Assembly: GCA_023052935.1 (NCBI GenBank)
Contig: CM041294.1
Span: 86,408,116 to 86,472,115 of the forward strand
Direction of reading: 5' to 3'
Origin: Piezodorus guildinii
Lineage: Eukaryota; Arthropoda; Insecta; Hemiptera; Pentatomidae
DNA: 64,000 nt
The notes beneath the pieces are model-generated. The model ran no database searches. It saw nothing but the letters and a program-made list of their open reading frames with translations, and was not told the origin of the DNA. How positions within the stretch are numbered: position 1 is the stretch's first letter; each line of letters opens with the position of its first letter. This document shows, one piece after another, positions 44,263 to 55,978 of the stretch. Made by a program: the position numbers and the translations under genes.

Positions 44263-44647
44263 TTTTTTATTTAAAGTAATTAATAGGCATACAATCAATT
44301 AACGAAATCGGTCAAATCATCAATTATATCGGTACATTGAAATGAGAAAACACGCAATCCAAAATGGTGCAAATCAAGATTTAAGATATCTAGTTGAGAA
44401 CAAAATTCAATTTATTAAAATTAAAGTCTTAATGCGCGTTTTATGTCAATAATGCAAATATTAATAACGTTTATTGTCAATACATTTATGAAATCAAATA
44501 CAGAATATTTGAATACAGAATAAAATCAAATGAATTATTCATTTAAAAACATAGAAGGGAAGGTCACCGCAAAAAAAGATGCAACATTTACTTTTAGTTT
44601 AAAAAAAAAAAAAAAATTCTTCTGTTCTCAGTTCAATAAAACTAACT

Positions 44648-44650
<3 letters not shown>
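44263..44650. other. Unassigned AT-rich sequence
   Basis: No gene or repeat recognised. An A15 run lies near 44601. Confidence 0.35.

Positions 44651-44712
<62 letters not shown>
44651..44712. repeat. Poly(T) tract, 62 bases
   Basis: Uninterrupted T62, far longer than any other homopolymer here. It may be the poly(A) tail of an unrecognised minus-strand retroposon, but no target duplication or retroposon body is identified. Confidence 0.95.
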
Positions 44713-44716
<4 letters not shown>

Positions 44717-44794
44717 AAAACTAAAAACCTACAATACGAATGAAGTAATATATTTATGGTTTTGCTTGAAACGCATACATAGAACTATACTAGA

Positions 44795-44905
44795 AAAAAA
44801 TCTTGATTGAGTGTGATCTCGCCCTAATAGCAGGTACAAAAGCGTTTACACCTACGAGTAATGAAACTAAGACCCAACATGGGTTGTTGAGGTGTTTTTT
44901 CATTA
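44795..44905 (+). mobile_element. SINE-B 3' part, diverged
   Basis: 'ttgagtgtgatctcgcccta' and 'aagacccaacatgggttgtt' correspond to the SINE-B phrases 'gagcgtgatttaggcctaat' and 'aagacccttcatgagttgta'. The head is missing. Confidence 0.55.
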
Positions 44906-44934
44906 TATCTCTTTTCTTTTCTTTTTCTTTTTTC

Positions 44935-45215
44935 CGTATGTTGCTGATTTGGCCCGATCCAGATATTATCCCTTTCGTTACAAACTCCATTCCCACCCTA
45001 ATCCTCTAGTTTTAATCCTTTCTTCCTCTTCAATTCTTGACAAACCTCCGAAGCGTCTGAAAAGGAGATTGCCTCGAGAGCTTCTAGTTTAGAATATTTT
45101 TTAGAGGGAAGCTTCTTTACATATGTTTCATGACTTCTTATATTTCACTCAAATTTACTCGTTGTATTCTATTTTACAGTCGTAAATTCCAATAAATAAA
45201 TTAAAATTAAAAAAA
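44935..45215 (+). pseudogene. Jockey-clade LINE, ORF2 C-terminus and 3' end
   Basis: The frame ending at the stop 45090-45092 reads 'VADLARSRYYPFRYKLHSHP', then 'NPLVLILSSSSILDKPPKRL' and a basic end. The same 'VADLARDRY' and 'NPLVRNLSSTSIL' strings end the copy at 46433-47378, and the basic end resembles that of the copy at 60905-61156. After the stop comes about 120 bp of 3' UTR, an aataaa near 45190, and an A-rich tail. Strongly 5'-truncated. Confidence 0.8.
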
Positions 45216-45544
45216 AATTTTTTTTTGTCAAATATTGGGTTGCATAATATGTTCGTAGCGTTTTTTACTGTTGATTTCAATAAAAAATTTAGATCTTGTA
45301 AATATTTTTAATCAGTATATGACCCATTTTGATAAATAAATAATTAAATGATAAAATGATTTTTTTTTCCTCTTCCATATTGAGAAAGCAAAATACCACT
45401 TAAAGATCTAAGGAATCTAAGTTTAAACTGATGCATACAATCACCTTAATCTTTTTTAGAATATGTAAACATTATTCCCAGAGTAAATATGATTTTATAA
45501 ACATAGAAAGAATTAAATTATAATCTTGAAAAACGTATGATCGA
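45216..45544. other. Unassigned AT-rich sequence
   Basis: No gene or repeat recognised. Confidence 0.35.
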
Positions 45545-45705
45545 TTGATAAAGCTTACTCAATCAATGTAAAAATCTGCTGATATTTTAAATTTTCTTCT
45601 ATTAAAGAGTCTTTAATTTTGTATTTAGGAGAAATGAAACATATTATCTTATTATCATTGACAAAAAACGGCAAAATACACGAGTTGAACGAAATGTATG
45701 AAGTT
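45545..45705 (-). mobile_element. Family R fragment
   Basis: 'gagtctttaattttgtattt', 'gaaatgaaacatattatctt' and 'cgagttgaacgaaa' match the same block in the copy at 42127-42765, including its shared variants. The two are close relatives. Confidence 0.65.
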
Positions 45706-45759
45706 ATTTTACAACCCAATACTAATTTAGTTTTTATCGTGCTTGATATGAATGTAGAT

Positions 45760-46010
45760 TTCCTTTAAGTTCCATAATTTCTAGATCACGTGGACTAGCC
45801 GTTCCCTCGGGTCGTTGACAGATGTGCCGAGTTTACACAAGTGCAACCAGCTATAGAGTTAATCATTGAAGACAAACAGGAAATTTTCCAAACGACTCTC
45901 TTATGAATATCCATTTAGGATGAGCAAGCCACGAGAAGCGATTCAGATCAAATAGATTGGCTATTTGTGTCTCATGGGGCAACAAACATTTGCATATCCC
46001 TTGCACAAAT
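45760..46010. other. GC-richer unique island
   Basis: About 250 bp of complex sequence ('cgtggactagccgttccctc', 'gggtcgttgacagatgtgcc', 'catttgcatatcccttgcac'). The last phrase contains an octamer-like 'atttgcata'. Candidate regulatory element. Confidence 0.35.
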
Positions 46011-46199
46011 GTTGAACGTGTAACGTTTATCTGTTAAATATGATAATCTATATTACAATCTATCAGTCGGTAAGAAACTATTGTGTAGCAGCTAATATTT
46101 AATGTTTCCAATATAAACGCTTTTAATGATGAAAAAATCCCGTGCGAACTTCACTACTATTCACTCATCTCCCAAATACGAATAAATTTAAAAAGTTTA

Positions 46200-46430
46200 C
46201 ATGTGCACACGAATATAAATGATCTTCAACTAACTTTTACATTTTCATCACTCTCTATATTAACTTATACAACTTTTTATGTTATAGATACAGTTTTTTT
46301 GTTAAATATTTAGCTTTCTAATGGTATATTATAATAATTTAATAATCGATTAATTCATTAGTCAAAAATCAAATTTGTTCATGGTTTATATTTATCCATT
46401 TTTCAATACCACTAACGATAATAACAGGTC
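46200..46430 (+). mobile_element. Family R fragment
   Basis: 'aactaacttttacattttca', 'tcactctctatattaactta', 'agctttctaatggtatatta' match R in plus orientation. Both termini are missing. Confidence 0.6.
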
Positions 46431-46432
46431 TA

Positions 46433-47378
46433 TTACTTTAAATGAGCAATATTAAGAATACTTGAGAGAACATAATTGAACAAAATAAATAACTTTAGAA
46501 TAGATGTAGATGAGAGGTTACGGACAAGCGGGTTTGAGTGGGCAGGTAGTTTGGAATTAAAGGTGTATCTATCGCGGGCCAAGTCTGCAACCAGTGGGAT
46601 ATTTAGGTCTCTATGGATGAGTTTATTAGTTACAAAGTAAGGAGGATTGAGGATTTTTCGTAGGATTTTGGATTGCAAGGATTGGATGCGGGAGGACTTT
46701 GATAGTTTAGCGGACCCCCATAGCTCAATGCCATAGGTCCAAATAGGTCGGATGTAAATGAGTCTTTTGTAGTAAATAGAGAGTTTTGGTCGTTTGTCTA
46801 GTAAGTGTTGTAGTAAGCGGTATCTGCAGGCAGTTTTTTGTCGTTTCAGTCTAGTCTGAGGATTCCAAGTAAGGCGCTTGTCTAGATGGAGTCCAAGGAA
46901 GCGGATCTGTTCAACGGGGATTAATGGAATGTTGCTAAAGGATACAGTAGGACAGGTATTCATAGGCTTGCGGCGAAGGGTAAAGGTAATTTGATGGGAT
47001 TTATTGGGATTGATTTTAATTCTCCAGTTATGACACCATTCTTCAATGGATTGGATGTGAGACTGTAGGATTGTGCATGCAACCGTTGGGTCACTACTTA
47101 CGGATAACACATGTGTCATCAGCTTAGTAGTGAGAACAGTGCTAGGATGAATAGGAATATAGTATAAACGGAATAAAGGATTGGGCCTAAGATGCTACCC
47201 TGAGGTACACCTGCGGACTGAGAAAATATGGATGAGTATGAAACATTTGGTCGACTTTGAAAGTTCTTCTGTGAGGTAAGAAGGGAAATAATTAGGAAGT
47301 ATATAGGAAAGAGGAATTTCCGGAGTTTTATAGCAGTCCTGGGTGCCAAACTCGATCAAAAGCATTAGATACTTAAAT
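46433..47378 (-). pseudogene. Jockey-clade LINE reverse transcriptase (ORF2) fragment
   Basis: Largest protein remnant in the window. From about 47378 downward the minus strand reads 'AFDRVWHPGLL', then after a stop/frame change 'KLRKFLFPIYFLIISLLTSQ', 'SAGVPQGSILGPILYSVY' (reverse transcriptase palm motif), and a shifted Ala-Asp-Asp-Thr at 47123-47112 (the catalytic YADD-type box). A 228-codon frame (47119-46433) follows with 'QIRFLGLHLDKRLTWNP', 'IWTYGIELWGSAKLSKSS', 'RIQSLQSKILRKIL' and 'VADLARDRYTFNSKLPAHSN'. Reverse transcriptases of this type copy LINE RNA at nicked target DNA. The endonuclease half is absent and at least two frame breaks are present, so it is dead. Confidence 0.9.
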
Positions 47379-47594
47379 TAGAAATATGTTTCGGGTATAT
47401 AGGAACCAAATAAAAAAAATATGATAATCAACCAAAACATTATCTAGAAAAAAATGTCTACAGTCAATTTTTAAAATTATTATGTTTTAAATAATTATTG
47501 AAAGAAATCGGTAAGTTAATGTTGTGTCATTCATGCACTACAGATATATATATATATATTATATATTATATTATTATTTAGCTTTATTCCCTAT

Positions 47595-48375
47595 ATATGA
47601 AAAATATACTAAGAGAAAGTATTGCGATCTTGTAAATTTTTGAATTCCAGTTTCCAGCACGAAAAAGAAAATTGTACGAAACTGAAATTTCATATTTAAG
47701 ACGCTAAGATTTTAAAGCAACTTTTTCATTAAGATCGGAGAAGTAGAAAAGCTCAAAAACATTATTTTGAGCCATCTTTAATGATTTTCTCAGAACTGGC
47801 TCTAATGATTTAGATTAAACTTGATATATCGATGCTAGTATTTTACATCATGTAGTTTTGTACAAATGCATTTAAAGTTCTACTTCATGCCATGCATTTT
47901 GTCTTACAATTTTATCAAAAATGGCCCGAACGATTTTGACCAAACTTGCGTATGACGATGTAAAATTTAACGGGCTTCAATTTTATGTAGGTTTCATTCT
48001 GATAAAAATAGTTTATAGACTTAAATGTTGACACTTAATTTTTTCCTTTTTCTTCAGAGTATTTAATTTTGAGATTCGAAATAATAAACTATTTCATCTT
48101 ATTAGCATTGATAAAAAATGGTAAATATTTAAGTTGACAAGAATTTAATAACCAACTAAACAATTTTATAATAATTTCATTTCCGAACACAAGGAATAGT
48201 AATATAATATATAATATACGAAGAGATTTTTAGAAAAACATAATCTTATGCTCCGAGAGTAAACTGTAAGGGGAGTGATGAAAAGCATATAAAAACTGAT
48301 TGTTGCAGATATTAATATAATACTTTTTTTAATGGAATCCTTGTTTCTATCGAAACTATATATAATTCTTCTTAC
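47595..48375 (-). mobile_element. Family R, minus copy, with internal duplication
   Basis: Starts 'tatatatgaaaaatatacta' and keeps the R order to 'gtttctatcgaaactatata'. The block around 'ggctctaatgatttagatta' appears again in diverged form about 140 bp later ('ggcccgaacgattttgacca'), so part is duplicated or two copies are joined. Confidence 0.75.
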
Positions 48376-48379
48376 GTTT

Positions 48380-48959
48380 TTTTTTTATAAAGAACCAACT
48401 ATAAAACGATAATTACGGACTATTGCTGAGATAATATCGATTAAACTAAGACAGCCCTAAGTCATACAATCGATAAAAAAGCTTTGGATTCGTTTGGACC
48501 GTGTTCTGAATTAACTTCGTTAAGAATTGTAAGGTACAATCACACAACTGAACCAACAGACATAACTAAGATTCCAATAGTGTTGTAGATCTTTTAGCCT
48601 GGCTCGACTAAAAGCTTATTATTAATGAGGCCTCGCATTCTATGAGTAAACACAATTTCAGTCAATAATTTGTTCAAACTGTCTGATATGAACAATAGGG
48701 TAGTTTTACCTGTTAATTATATAGAGCTAATTATACCTGTTTATCGTAAACAGGTATTGAAACGGAGATATGCATGTCCTATTCTTTAATTAATTATTAT
48801 TTGTGATCAATGTTTGCTCTTTGTAAACCACTTTTTGATTTAAATAACGATTCGAATAATGATGCAACATTTCGACAACTAAATCAGCCGTTCACATCAT
48901 CCGGGCTTAGAGGGTATAATTATTTCATCTTCATATTCACCGAATCTTCTCCATAGATA
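48380..48959. other. Unique island with homeobox/forkhead-like sites
   Basis: About 580 bp with no repeat match. It contains 'tttaattaattattatttgt', 'gatcaatgtttgctctttgt' and 'ttaattatatagagctaatt' (homeodomain- and forkhead-type sequences by inspection) and the perfect palindrome at 48733-48757. Candidate enhancer; function is inference. Confidence 0.35.
48733..48757. promoter_or_regulatory. 25-bp palindrome with inverted forkhead-type sites
   Basis: 'atacctgttta', 'tcg', 'taaacaggtat' is a perfect 11-bp inverted repeat around three bases. Each arm contains TGTTTA/TAAACA, the core recognised by forkhead factors, and ACCTG/CAGGT, an E-box/zinc-finger-type core. This is direct sequence observation; binding is unproven. 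Confidence 0.4.
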
Positions 48960-49300
48960 TAAAATGATAACGCTGTATTTGGTAACCCGAACTCCTAAAC
49001 CACTCGACGGATTTTGATGAAGTCTTCACTATAATTTAGGGCATCCTTTCCTGAAGGTTTGTATGTGAAATACATTGCAATAAAAGTTTTATTTATATGG
49101 CAAAAAAATTTCTGTAATCCAGGCATCAAAAAATCTTTCCTTAAATATGAGTAGAAATATAAACGTATGATTTACCGTTGGAAAGCACAAGATTTTAGAA
49201 AAATAAATAAACAAGTCAAAAAAATTATGAACAGATCTTATTTGTAATTTTTTTTAGTTAATGAGATTATAAAAAGTTATTCAGTGTTGCCACGGTACAT
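48960..49300. other. Diverged interspersed-repeat-like sequence
   Basis: 'accactcgacggattttgat' and 'gaagtcttcactataattta' resemble a phrase common in insect interspersed repeats, and 'taccgttggaaagcacaaga' (about 49171) matches family R. Likely old repeat debris. Confidence 0.35.
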
Positions 49301-50139
49301 TATCGTACAAGTTATATTCTTCCATAGAGTACGCACGATTTTAGAAGCATGATTACGCCTCGAATCGTAAGTTGTTATAAATCCACAAACTTACATTGTC
49401 ATTAATTATTTCTACTATAAGATTATTTAACGAAAACAGATGTTTCACTATGAACTAAATGGGAATTTATTAAAAAACAATTAAACTTTTTACATGTAAT
49501 GTAATATGTTCTTTTGCAATATAAAATAACGATCAACCGAATAAAATAGATACCATTGTTAATTCTGTTTTTCTTTTTGGAAAGAGTATGGAATTCTTTT
49601 TAACTCAGTTTCTGAAGTATTCCTTCAATTAATAAGGCTAAACAACATATTGGAAGCTATTATTTAAAAGCTCGTGTTGTATTTTTAAATTGATTCAAAT
49701 TTAACGCCTGTTGAACCTTAATAATAGTAAGTAAAATAAAATGAATTAAAGTGCTGTACGGTTTTATTAAAAATTTGAGGCGTTCAATAAAATTATTATT
49801 TCTAATAAACTTATAAAAAATGTATTCGTCTTAGTCAATATAAATTATATTTGATATTTAATAAATATATTTATTCATGGATAGAGGTATATTTTATTTG
49901 GTTCATTTATAAAAATAGCTCTGTACAAAGTTTATTATTTATTGCTGAAAATAACTAGATGATTTTTATTATAGCAGCAGAAATATAAAACTATGAAATT
50001 AAAATATGGCTTTAATGTCAAGCTTTATATTTTTATGTTTTAGTAACTGGTAATTTTAAACATTATCAAAAATTTGTTTGAATTGTCTTTCATTAATTTC
50101 TTCTTATGTTTGATTAATAATTTAACTTCTCGAACTAAT
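49301..50139. other. AT-rich sequence, nothing recognised
   Basis: No gene, repeat family or island seen. Confidence 0.4.
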
Positions 50140-50205
50140 CGGATGCCACAGTGAGGTTCCTAATTTTTTCCTATTTTGCAGGTTTAATTAGGATAATACG
50201 CGTCC
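50140..50205 (-). mobile_element. SINE-A fragment, minus strand
   Basis: 'tcggatgccacagtgaggtt' and 'tttgcaggtttaattaggat' are the complement of the SINE-A 3' half. The only SINE piece I see between 49.3 and 55.6 kb. Confidence 0.6.
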
Positions 50206-50929
50206 TAAAAATCATTAAAATAATTATCACAAATTTTTTTTCCAGATATTTTTACAAAGAAATAAATTCTTCCTCTATTTTTGCTTTATTCATTCTTATT
50301 TTTTCAACGCCTAAAGTAATAATATATCGGCTCTCTGATTTTGATGTCCAAATATGTGGTTATTCCTCGAAACGGTGTAATTCTATTTTCTAAATTATTT
50401 TAATAAACAAGAAAATGAAGGAAAAGATTTTTTATTCATTTTTTTAAATATATTTTAATTAATATATTATTTTGGTTTATTTTCCCTTACATTAAGCCAC
50501 TCTGAATTTCCTGATGTGGAATCGTATGATTTATTTTCCGCAAAATATTATTTATTCATTAATATCACATTGTTTAAGTAAGGGCATTCACACTAACTTT
50601 TTTTTAGATGTATATTTTTTTATACTATTTAAATATTTTTCATTTTAATTTTTTTATAAATTTTTATATTTATCTGATGATGAACTTATGATGATGACGG
50701 TATTATATTTATATGAATGTCGCAATGTTTTAAATACTGAAAACAATAAAATGTAGAGGAATTTTGTACGCAAATAACTTCAAAACTTCGTTGTTATTTT
50801 TTTCTTAATAACCAATCCTTTTTTTTTTTTTTTTTTCTTTTTTTTTCGAAGTTGAACGTTAAACACTGAAGATTCGCTTCTAATGAGTCAATCTTGAACG
50901 CTATAATTGAAGGCAGAAAACGTTATAAA
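50206..50929. other. AT-rich repeat-poor sequence
   Basis: An open frame on the plus strand (50151-50393) overlaps the SINE fragment and is not a gene. A T-rich stretch lies at 50818-50848. No recognised elements. Confidence 0.4.
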
Positions 50930-51140
50930 AACGGGTTTTGTGATCACGCATTTAGACTCGTGAGCCGATCAAATGGCGAAACCCGACAGCCGTTAAAGAG
51001 TTCATTTTAACCCGGATAAGCACTTTGACCAATAAGCACCTGGACCAATAAGCACCTTCGTGATTTATCGGAATCTAGTTTCATTGGCCCAGAGCCAACA
51101 TAAATCTTATCGAGAAGAGGCTGAGAATCTGAAGGTGTTA
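50930..51140. promoter_or_regulatory. Unique island with tandem CCAAT boxes
   Basis: GC-richer island in very AT-rich DNA. Two 16-bp tandem units 'gaccaataagcacctg/t' (51027-51042 and 51043-51058) each carry CCAAT, and a further ATTGG (inverted CCAAT) lies at about 51084. 'ggataagcactt' just upstream looks like a third, shortened unit. Clustered CCAAT boxes are bound by NF-Y in animals. A promoter or enhancer role here is inferred. Confidence 0.4.
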
Positions 51141-54100
51141 AGTTGTCAGCTTAAAGCAGATGTTCTACATGCCAAAGACTGCGGTTCTTAAATATATTTT
51201 CAAAATTTTGTGAAATATATTTAATAAATTTAATCATAATGATTCCGGTGAATAATCCATTTTGGTTTGTTTTCAAATAAAATAATTACTTATGATGATT
51301 TTTTGTACACTTATCTTATCACTTCTTATTTCTCTATATACTCCAATCCTTATTCTACTCTTTTTATATATCTATTAATACATCGTTTACATGTTAATAG
51401 TTATCAAATAATTTTGTAATATTTTCGTTCTTTCATACAATTCCATTATGAAATTAGAATAATTACTAATATTTTTCAGCGATTTCCCATTGAATAAATC
51501 TCTATAGTGTACACAAACACCTTTGTAATTGTATCTCGCTTAGAGGCAGTACTTTATTGTGTTTTTATAAATTTAAAATATTAATTTAGACCTTATGACA
51601 GTTTTCGTTATGCTGTACTCTAAGTGTAAAGGTTCAGTTCATCTTGATTTTCAGTATTAAATTCCAAAAAAATTGCCCGGCAAGCAATGCACTATTTATT
51701 AGTATATCGCCTAGAAAGTTATAGAAACTAATATTATGAAAGCTAATAAAATTGTTTTTACTTAACAAATCACTTTCTTTTTGTTCTATTTTAAAAATCC
51801 AGTATCCGTTTTTTTATTTTATTTTCAAATATCAATTTAATTATACACACAATGAAATGACAATCAGGAAAGATTTGGTAAAATTAATAATATAAAGTTT
51901 TATATAGGTCATATTCTAAGAAACAGTACACTAAAACCAGATATATTTTATAAATGCACTAAAAATTCAAAAATAGTTCCTTAACATTATATATTTTATA
52001 GTCAGCTTATTAAATGATAATAATAATACAATTCGTCTTACTTAATTTAGAGGACTTATATTTTTTTTACATACTATTAATCTCGGATCAGGAAAAAGCG
52101 AAAAAATTGTGTTGTTCTATATTAATTTGTTTAAAGGGAAATTCTATTTTTACAGGAATAATTTGCAGAGATAATTTAAATAATAATTGAAAATAATTTA
52201 CATTTCTATAGTGTTAAATTAATGACGTTGCTAAAACGAAAACGTCATAACTAATATTCACAAAACGTCATGAATTAAATCAATGTTAGTAAATATTTAC
52301 AGCTGAATTTCGATAGTTTTACTTTGTAATATGTTTGTCATTGTTTTTCAATATATTAACTTCCGCTAATAAATTTACTGCTTTGACTTGGCATTTTCAA
52401 AAATATATATATCATCTAACGATAAACTAAGATTATTTATGTATCCACAAATGCGAAACAAATTTATAAACATTTTGATTTTTTTTTTAATTAAAAAAAA
52501 GAATAAAAAGTAAACACAAATATAGTTTAATTAAAAAACTACCGTTTAAATCTATGAAATAATTTGAAGTTTCTCTTAATTTATATTCCGTACATGTAAT
52601 AATTTAATTCCGCACATGTTTATTTTATAACATTTTTTTTTTTTAAATATCACTAATCAATTAAAACATTATAAACTCAAATATTGAAAGTTTATGTTTC
52701 GTTTATTTGGAATCATTGTTGACTATAATGAAAGGATTAACTAATAAAAGCTAAACTGATCCGTAGTCAGTATCCATTAAAATTCTGGAAATAGAAGGTC
52801 GGTGTACATGTTTTATATATATACATATATTTCTATTATTGTATTGTTTGAAGGGAAGAAATTAAAGTTAGAACAAAAGAATATCTAAACTGTTCTGTAT
52901 AAATATTTCTTCTAACCCGCCAAATTTAGATATTAAATTTAAATTTAAATCAATAGAATTATTTTTTGATTTTCACCGAAAGAAATAATTTTGAATAATT
53001 TTAGGAATTTTCGGAAACTGCTTCTTATTATATTTTTAGTTTTTTATTCGAATAAAAAAGTTTAAAAAAAATAACAATGGAATAAATACTAAAAGAAGTA
53101 TACAATTTTTTTTTTTAGGTTTAAAGTATTAAGGTTTCAAAAAATATATAAATTCTACATAAAAAGTCTTAAAGAATAAAAAAGTATTTTTATGAAAAAT
53201 ATCTTAGTTTATTTATCATACTGTTTACAATCGCTATCTTAAAGTAGTTCCTGTCAAAATGGAAGAAGTTACAACAAATGCTGGGAACTCTGGTAATATA
53301 TTTTTCAAAACATCTTTTAAATTTTAATACAGCAAAATGTTCCTGTTTATTTTAATATTTTGATTAATGACTATTTAATTCTCATTGGTATCTGCGTTAC
53401 AACTAATAATTAATAATTAACCAATTTATTTTAGTAGTATGATAGTTTTTAATTAATGATGTGATATTATACCCAAAATTACAATCTAATATTTATTTTT
53501 ATATAATTTAATATATACCTAATATTGAAATTATTTAGGTTAGGAATGAACCAGATGGTCAGTTGTCTAACGTAGGGTGCCGTTTCGATTTAATAGCCTA
53601 CACTAAATAAGAACGCAGAGCAGGAAATTTTCACTAATTTTTTTTTTCTTTTTAAACATATAATTTATATATATACATTAAAAATATACATTAATATTAA
53701 GAATCAAGCATAAACAAACTATATTACAGTCGTATACATATTATTTAAAATATTATAAAAAGATGTAATTTAGTAACTTAAGTTCTCGGAATTAAGTATT
53801 AACAATTTTAATCATAATTAATCTTGGATTATTACAATAGAAAATAAAAATAAAGTTTTATTTTTTGTTTTAAATTTTAAAATATTTAATATCCTTTTAT
53901 AATTTCTCATTTGTTATGGACATATTTTGATTTAATTTAGTTTAATAATAAATATATTCGGATAATATTTTAGTGATAACAACACGTTTTGTTATCTATC
54001 TTGTTATCAAGAACGGGGTTGCTTATGTTGTTAAGGCCGTATGTTGTTATGGACTCAGTGATCAGGAAAGTAAAAAAATATTTCTGATATTAATCGATTT

Positions 54101-55660
54101 TTTTTACTGCCTTAAAATTAATAAATATAATTAAAATTTAAATTACAATTTATTCTAAGATTTAATTTAATAGAAAAATGTAAATCATGTCAAATTCAAG
54201 ATGATGATTGATAAAAATAATTGTGGGATTTTTTCCGTAACAATTACCTATTGCAACTATTGAATTTTTAGAGATTTTTTTCAGATTATAATATTATATT
54301 TAACATTAAAAAATTTAAATATCGCATTAAAAAAAAATCCATAGGTAAATTGATTTATATTTTTCATTTATTAGTAATGATTTATATGAAAATAAATATA
54401 TTTTATTTTTATAATAGTACAAAGAAAGAAGTGAATAAGAATATATTTGTCTAATGATTCGTTTCAGTTTCAATTATGAATTTAAGTCAATAACGATATA
54501 GTCCAATGTTCATTTATTTATATAATTCTCTAAATTATGAATGATTATTATATTCATATTAATAATATATGGAATTAAAAATATCATTAGAATATATTTT
54601 ATTTTATTTCTTTCGGCAAAAGGCGGCAATGATTAATTTTCTGCGATATATAATTGTTATAGTGAACAAAAAATCCCGGAATTGCTTCAATTTTTTAACA
54701 TTCAGTAGTATGTATTTTAAATAAATCATTTTAAATATTATTATATAATAGGCACGGCTTATATTTCTACCTTACACTTTTTATTTTTAACCTCTTTCAA
54801 GCAAAAAAAAATATGCTTTGCTAAATTACTAACACGTACAACATTACTAATTATTGAATTTAAATTCATATTTATAAAAATTAAAAAATTAAAACCACTG
54901 TTTTTTATAAAAGACGACAAAAATAACAGATTTTTCTTTTATTAATTTTTTTACTCATTATACAATAGTTGATCGGAATTTTTATTAATTACTAATTAAT
55001 TATATTTATTTAAATTAGGGATCACAGTTCGAATTGAAAATTCCTTCCATTTTTGAGGAAGTACGGTTCAGATTAAATTAATGCTATATTATTTTATACG
55101 ACTTTAACATCTTAATGACATTTTTTAAAGTGACTGAAAGTATGAGGAAATGAATAATTAACATTTTTAAAGTTCATTGAATATTGTTAAATCCGTAGAT
55201 TTTGTTTTTATTAATAATTTAGGTTCGTAGACAAAATAGTTTATTCTAGTTATTCTTTTAAGGGTTTTTCACTTCTATATTTGACAGGTATAATGAGTAA
55301 ATTTTAGTTTTCATTTAAGTCAATAACGATAGAGTCTATTATTTATTTATTTATATTATCACCTAATTAATCATTGATTATTTAATTTAAATAAATAACA
55401 TATCGAATGAAAAATATCATCAGAATATATTTTATTTTATTAAAAGGCGACAATAATTAATTGTGATATACAATTTTTATTATAAAAGAATTTCCCAGGG
55501 ATTAGTTCATTTTTTTTTATAACATTAAACAGTGTGTTCTGGTTTATATTAAATCATTTTATGATCAATTATCTATATGATTTATTTTGAAAATTGTTGT
55601 TTTGAAAAAAATTGATTATCTTGACGTCTCATTTAAGAAACTTTTTTTTTTTAACCCAGT
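51141..55660. other. Very AT-rich, repeat-poor region (possible intron)
   Basis: About 4.5 kb without SINE-A, SINE-B, family R or LINE pieces that I can detect. It lies on the downstream side of the minus-strand first exon at 55795-55957, so it may be intron 1 of that gene. A short plus-strand frame near 53260 ('MEEVTTNAGNSG' followed by a GTAATA) has a good start context (aaaATGg) but no support as a gene. Confidence 0.4.
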
Positions 55661-55794
55661 TAAAGTAGATTAGTTTAGGATGTAAAATCCTGATATGGTT
55701 TCTGAAAATGCCGGGATTTCAGGTAGTGTTTTAAGTATGAGAGTGACATGGAATCCGCACAGATCACTTGCTAGATAGATAACACTGGACTCAC

Positions 55795-55957
55795 CTGGAG
55801 ACACGGCGGACAGCACCGGAGGCAGCACGACGGACGGTGGCACGGACGGGACGGGATCAAGCCTCCAGTTGGTGACGACGGCGTCCCTGGAAGCCGGGCT
55901 AGAGTCCTGGGGTTCCGGCGAGGTCCTGCAGAGGCTGGAGACGGAGAAGTCGCTCAT
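55795..55957 (-). CDS. First coding exon of an unidentified gene (partial)
   Basis: The minus-strand frame starts at ATG 55957-55955 (context aagATGa, purine at -3) and ends in a consensus donor CAG|GTGAGT, with intron starting at 55794. It codes 54 residues plus one base, so the intron is phase 1. An in-frame ATG seven codons upstream (55978) is an alternative start. The peptide is Ser/Pro/Val-rich with no hydrophobic signal: 'MSDFSVSSLCRTSPEPQDSS', then Pro/Val-rich 'VPPSVVLPPVLSAVSPG'. It has high GC and CpG, unlike any neighbour. Such disordered N-termini are common in developmental transcription factors, but no domain is present, so I do not assign a family. Later exons would lie at lower coordinates; none is recognised in this window. 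Confidence 0.6.
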
Positions 55958-55978
55958 CTTGCCGTTCTGGAGCAGCAT

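Noticed and set aside
48990..49100. Phrase 'gacggattttgatgaa' typical of some insect Helitron-like or other interspersed repeats
   Set aside because: Only a short similarity recalled by eye. No TC/CTRR ends or hairpin found, so no Helitron is claimed.
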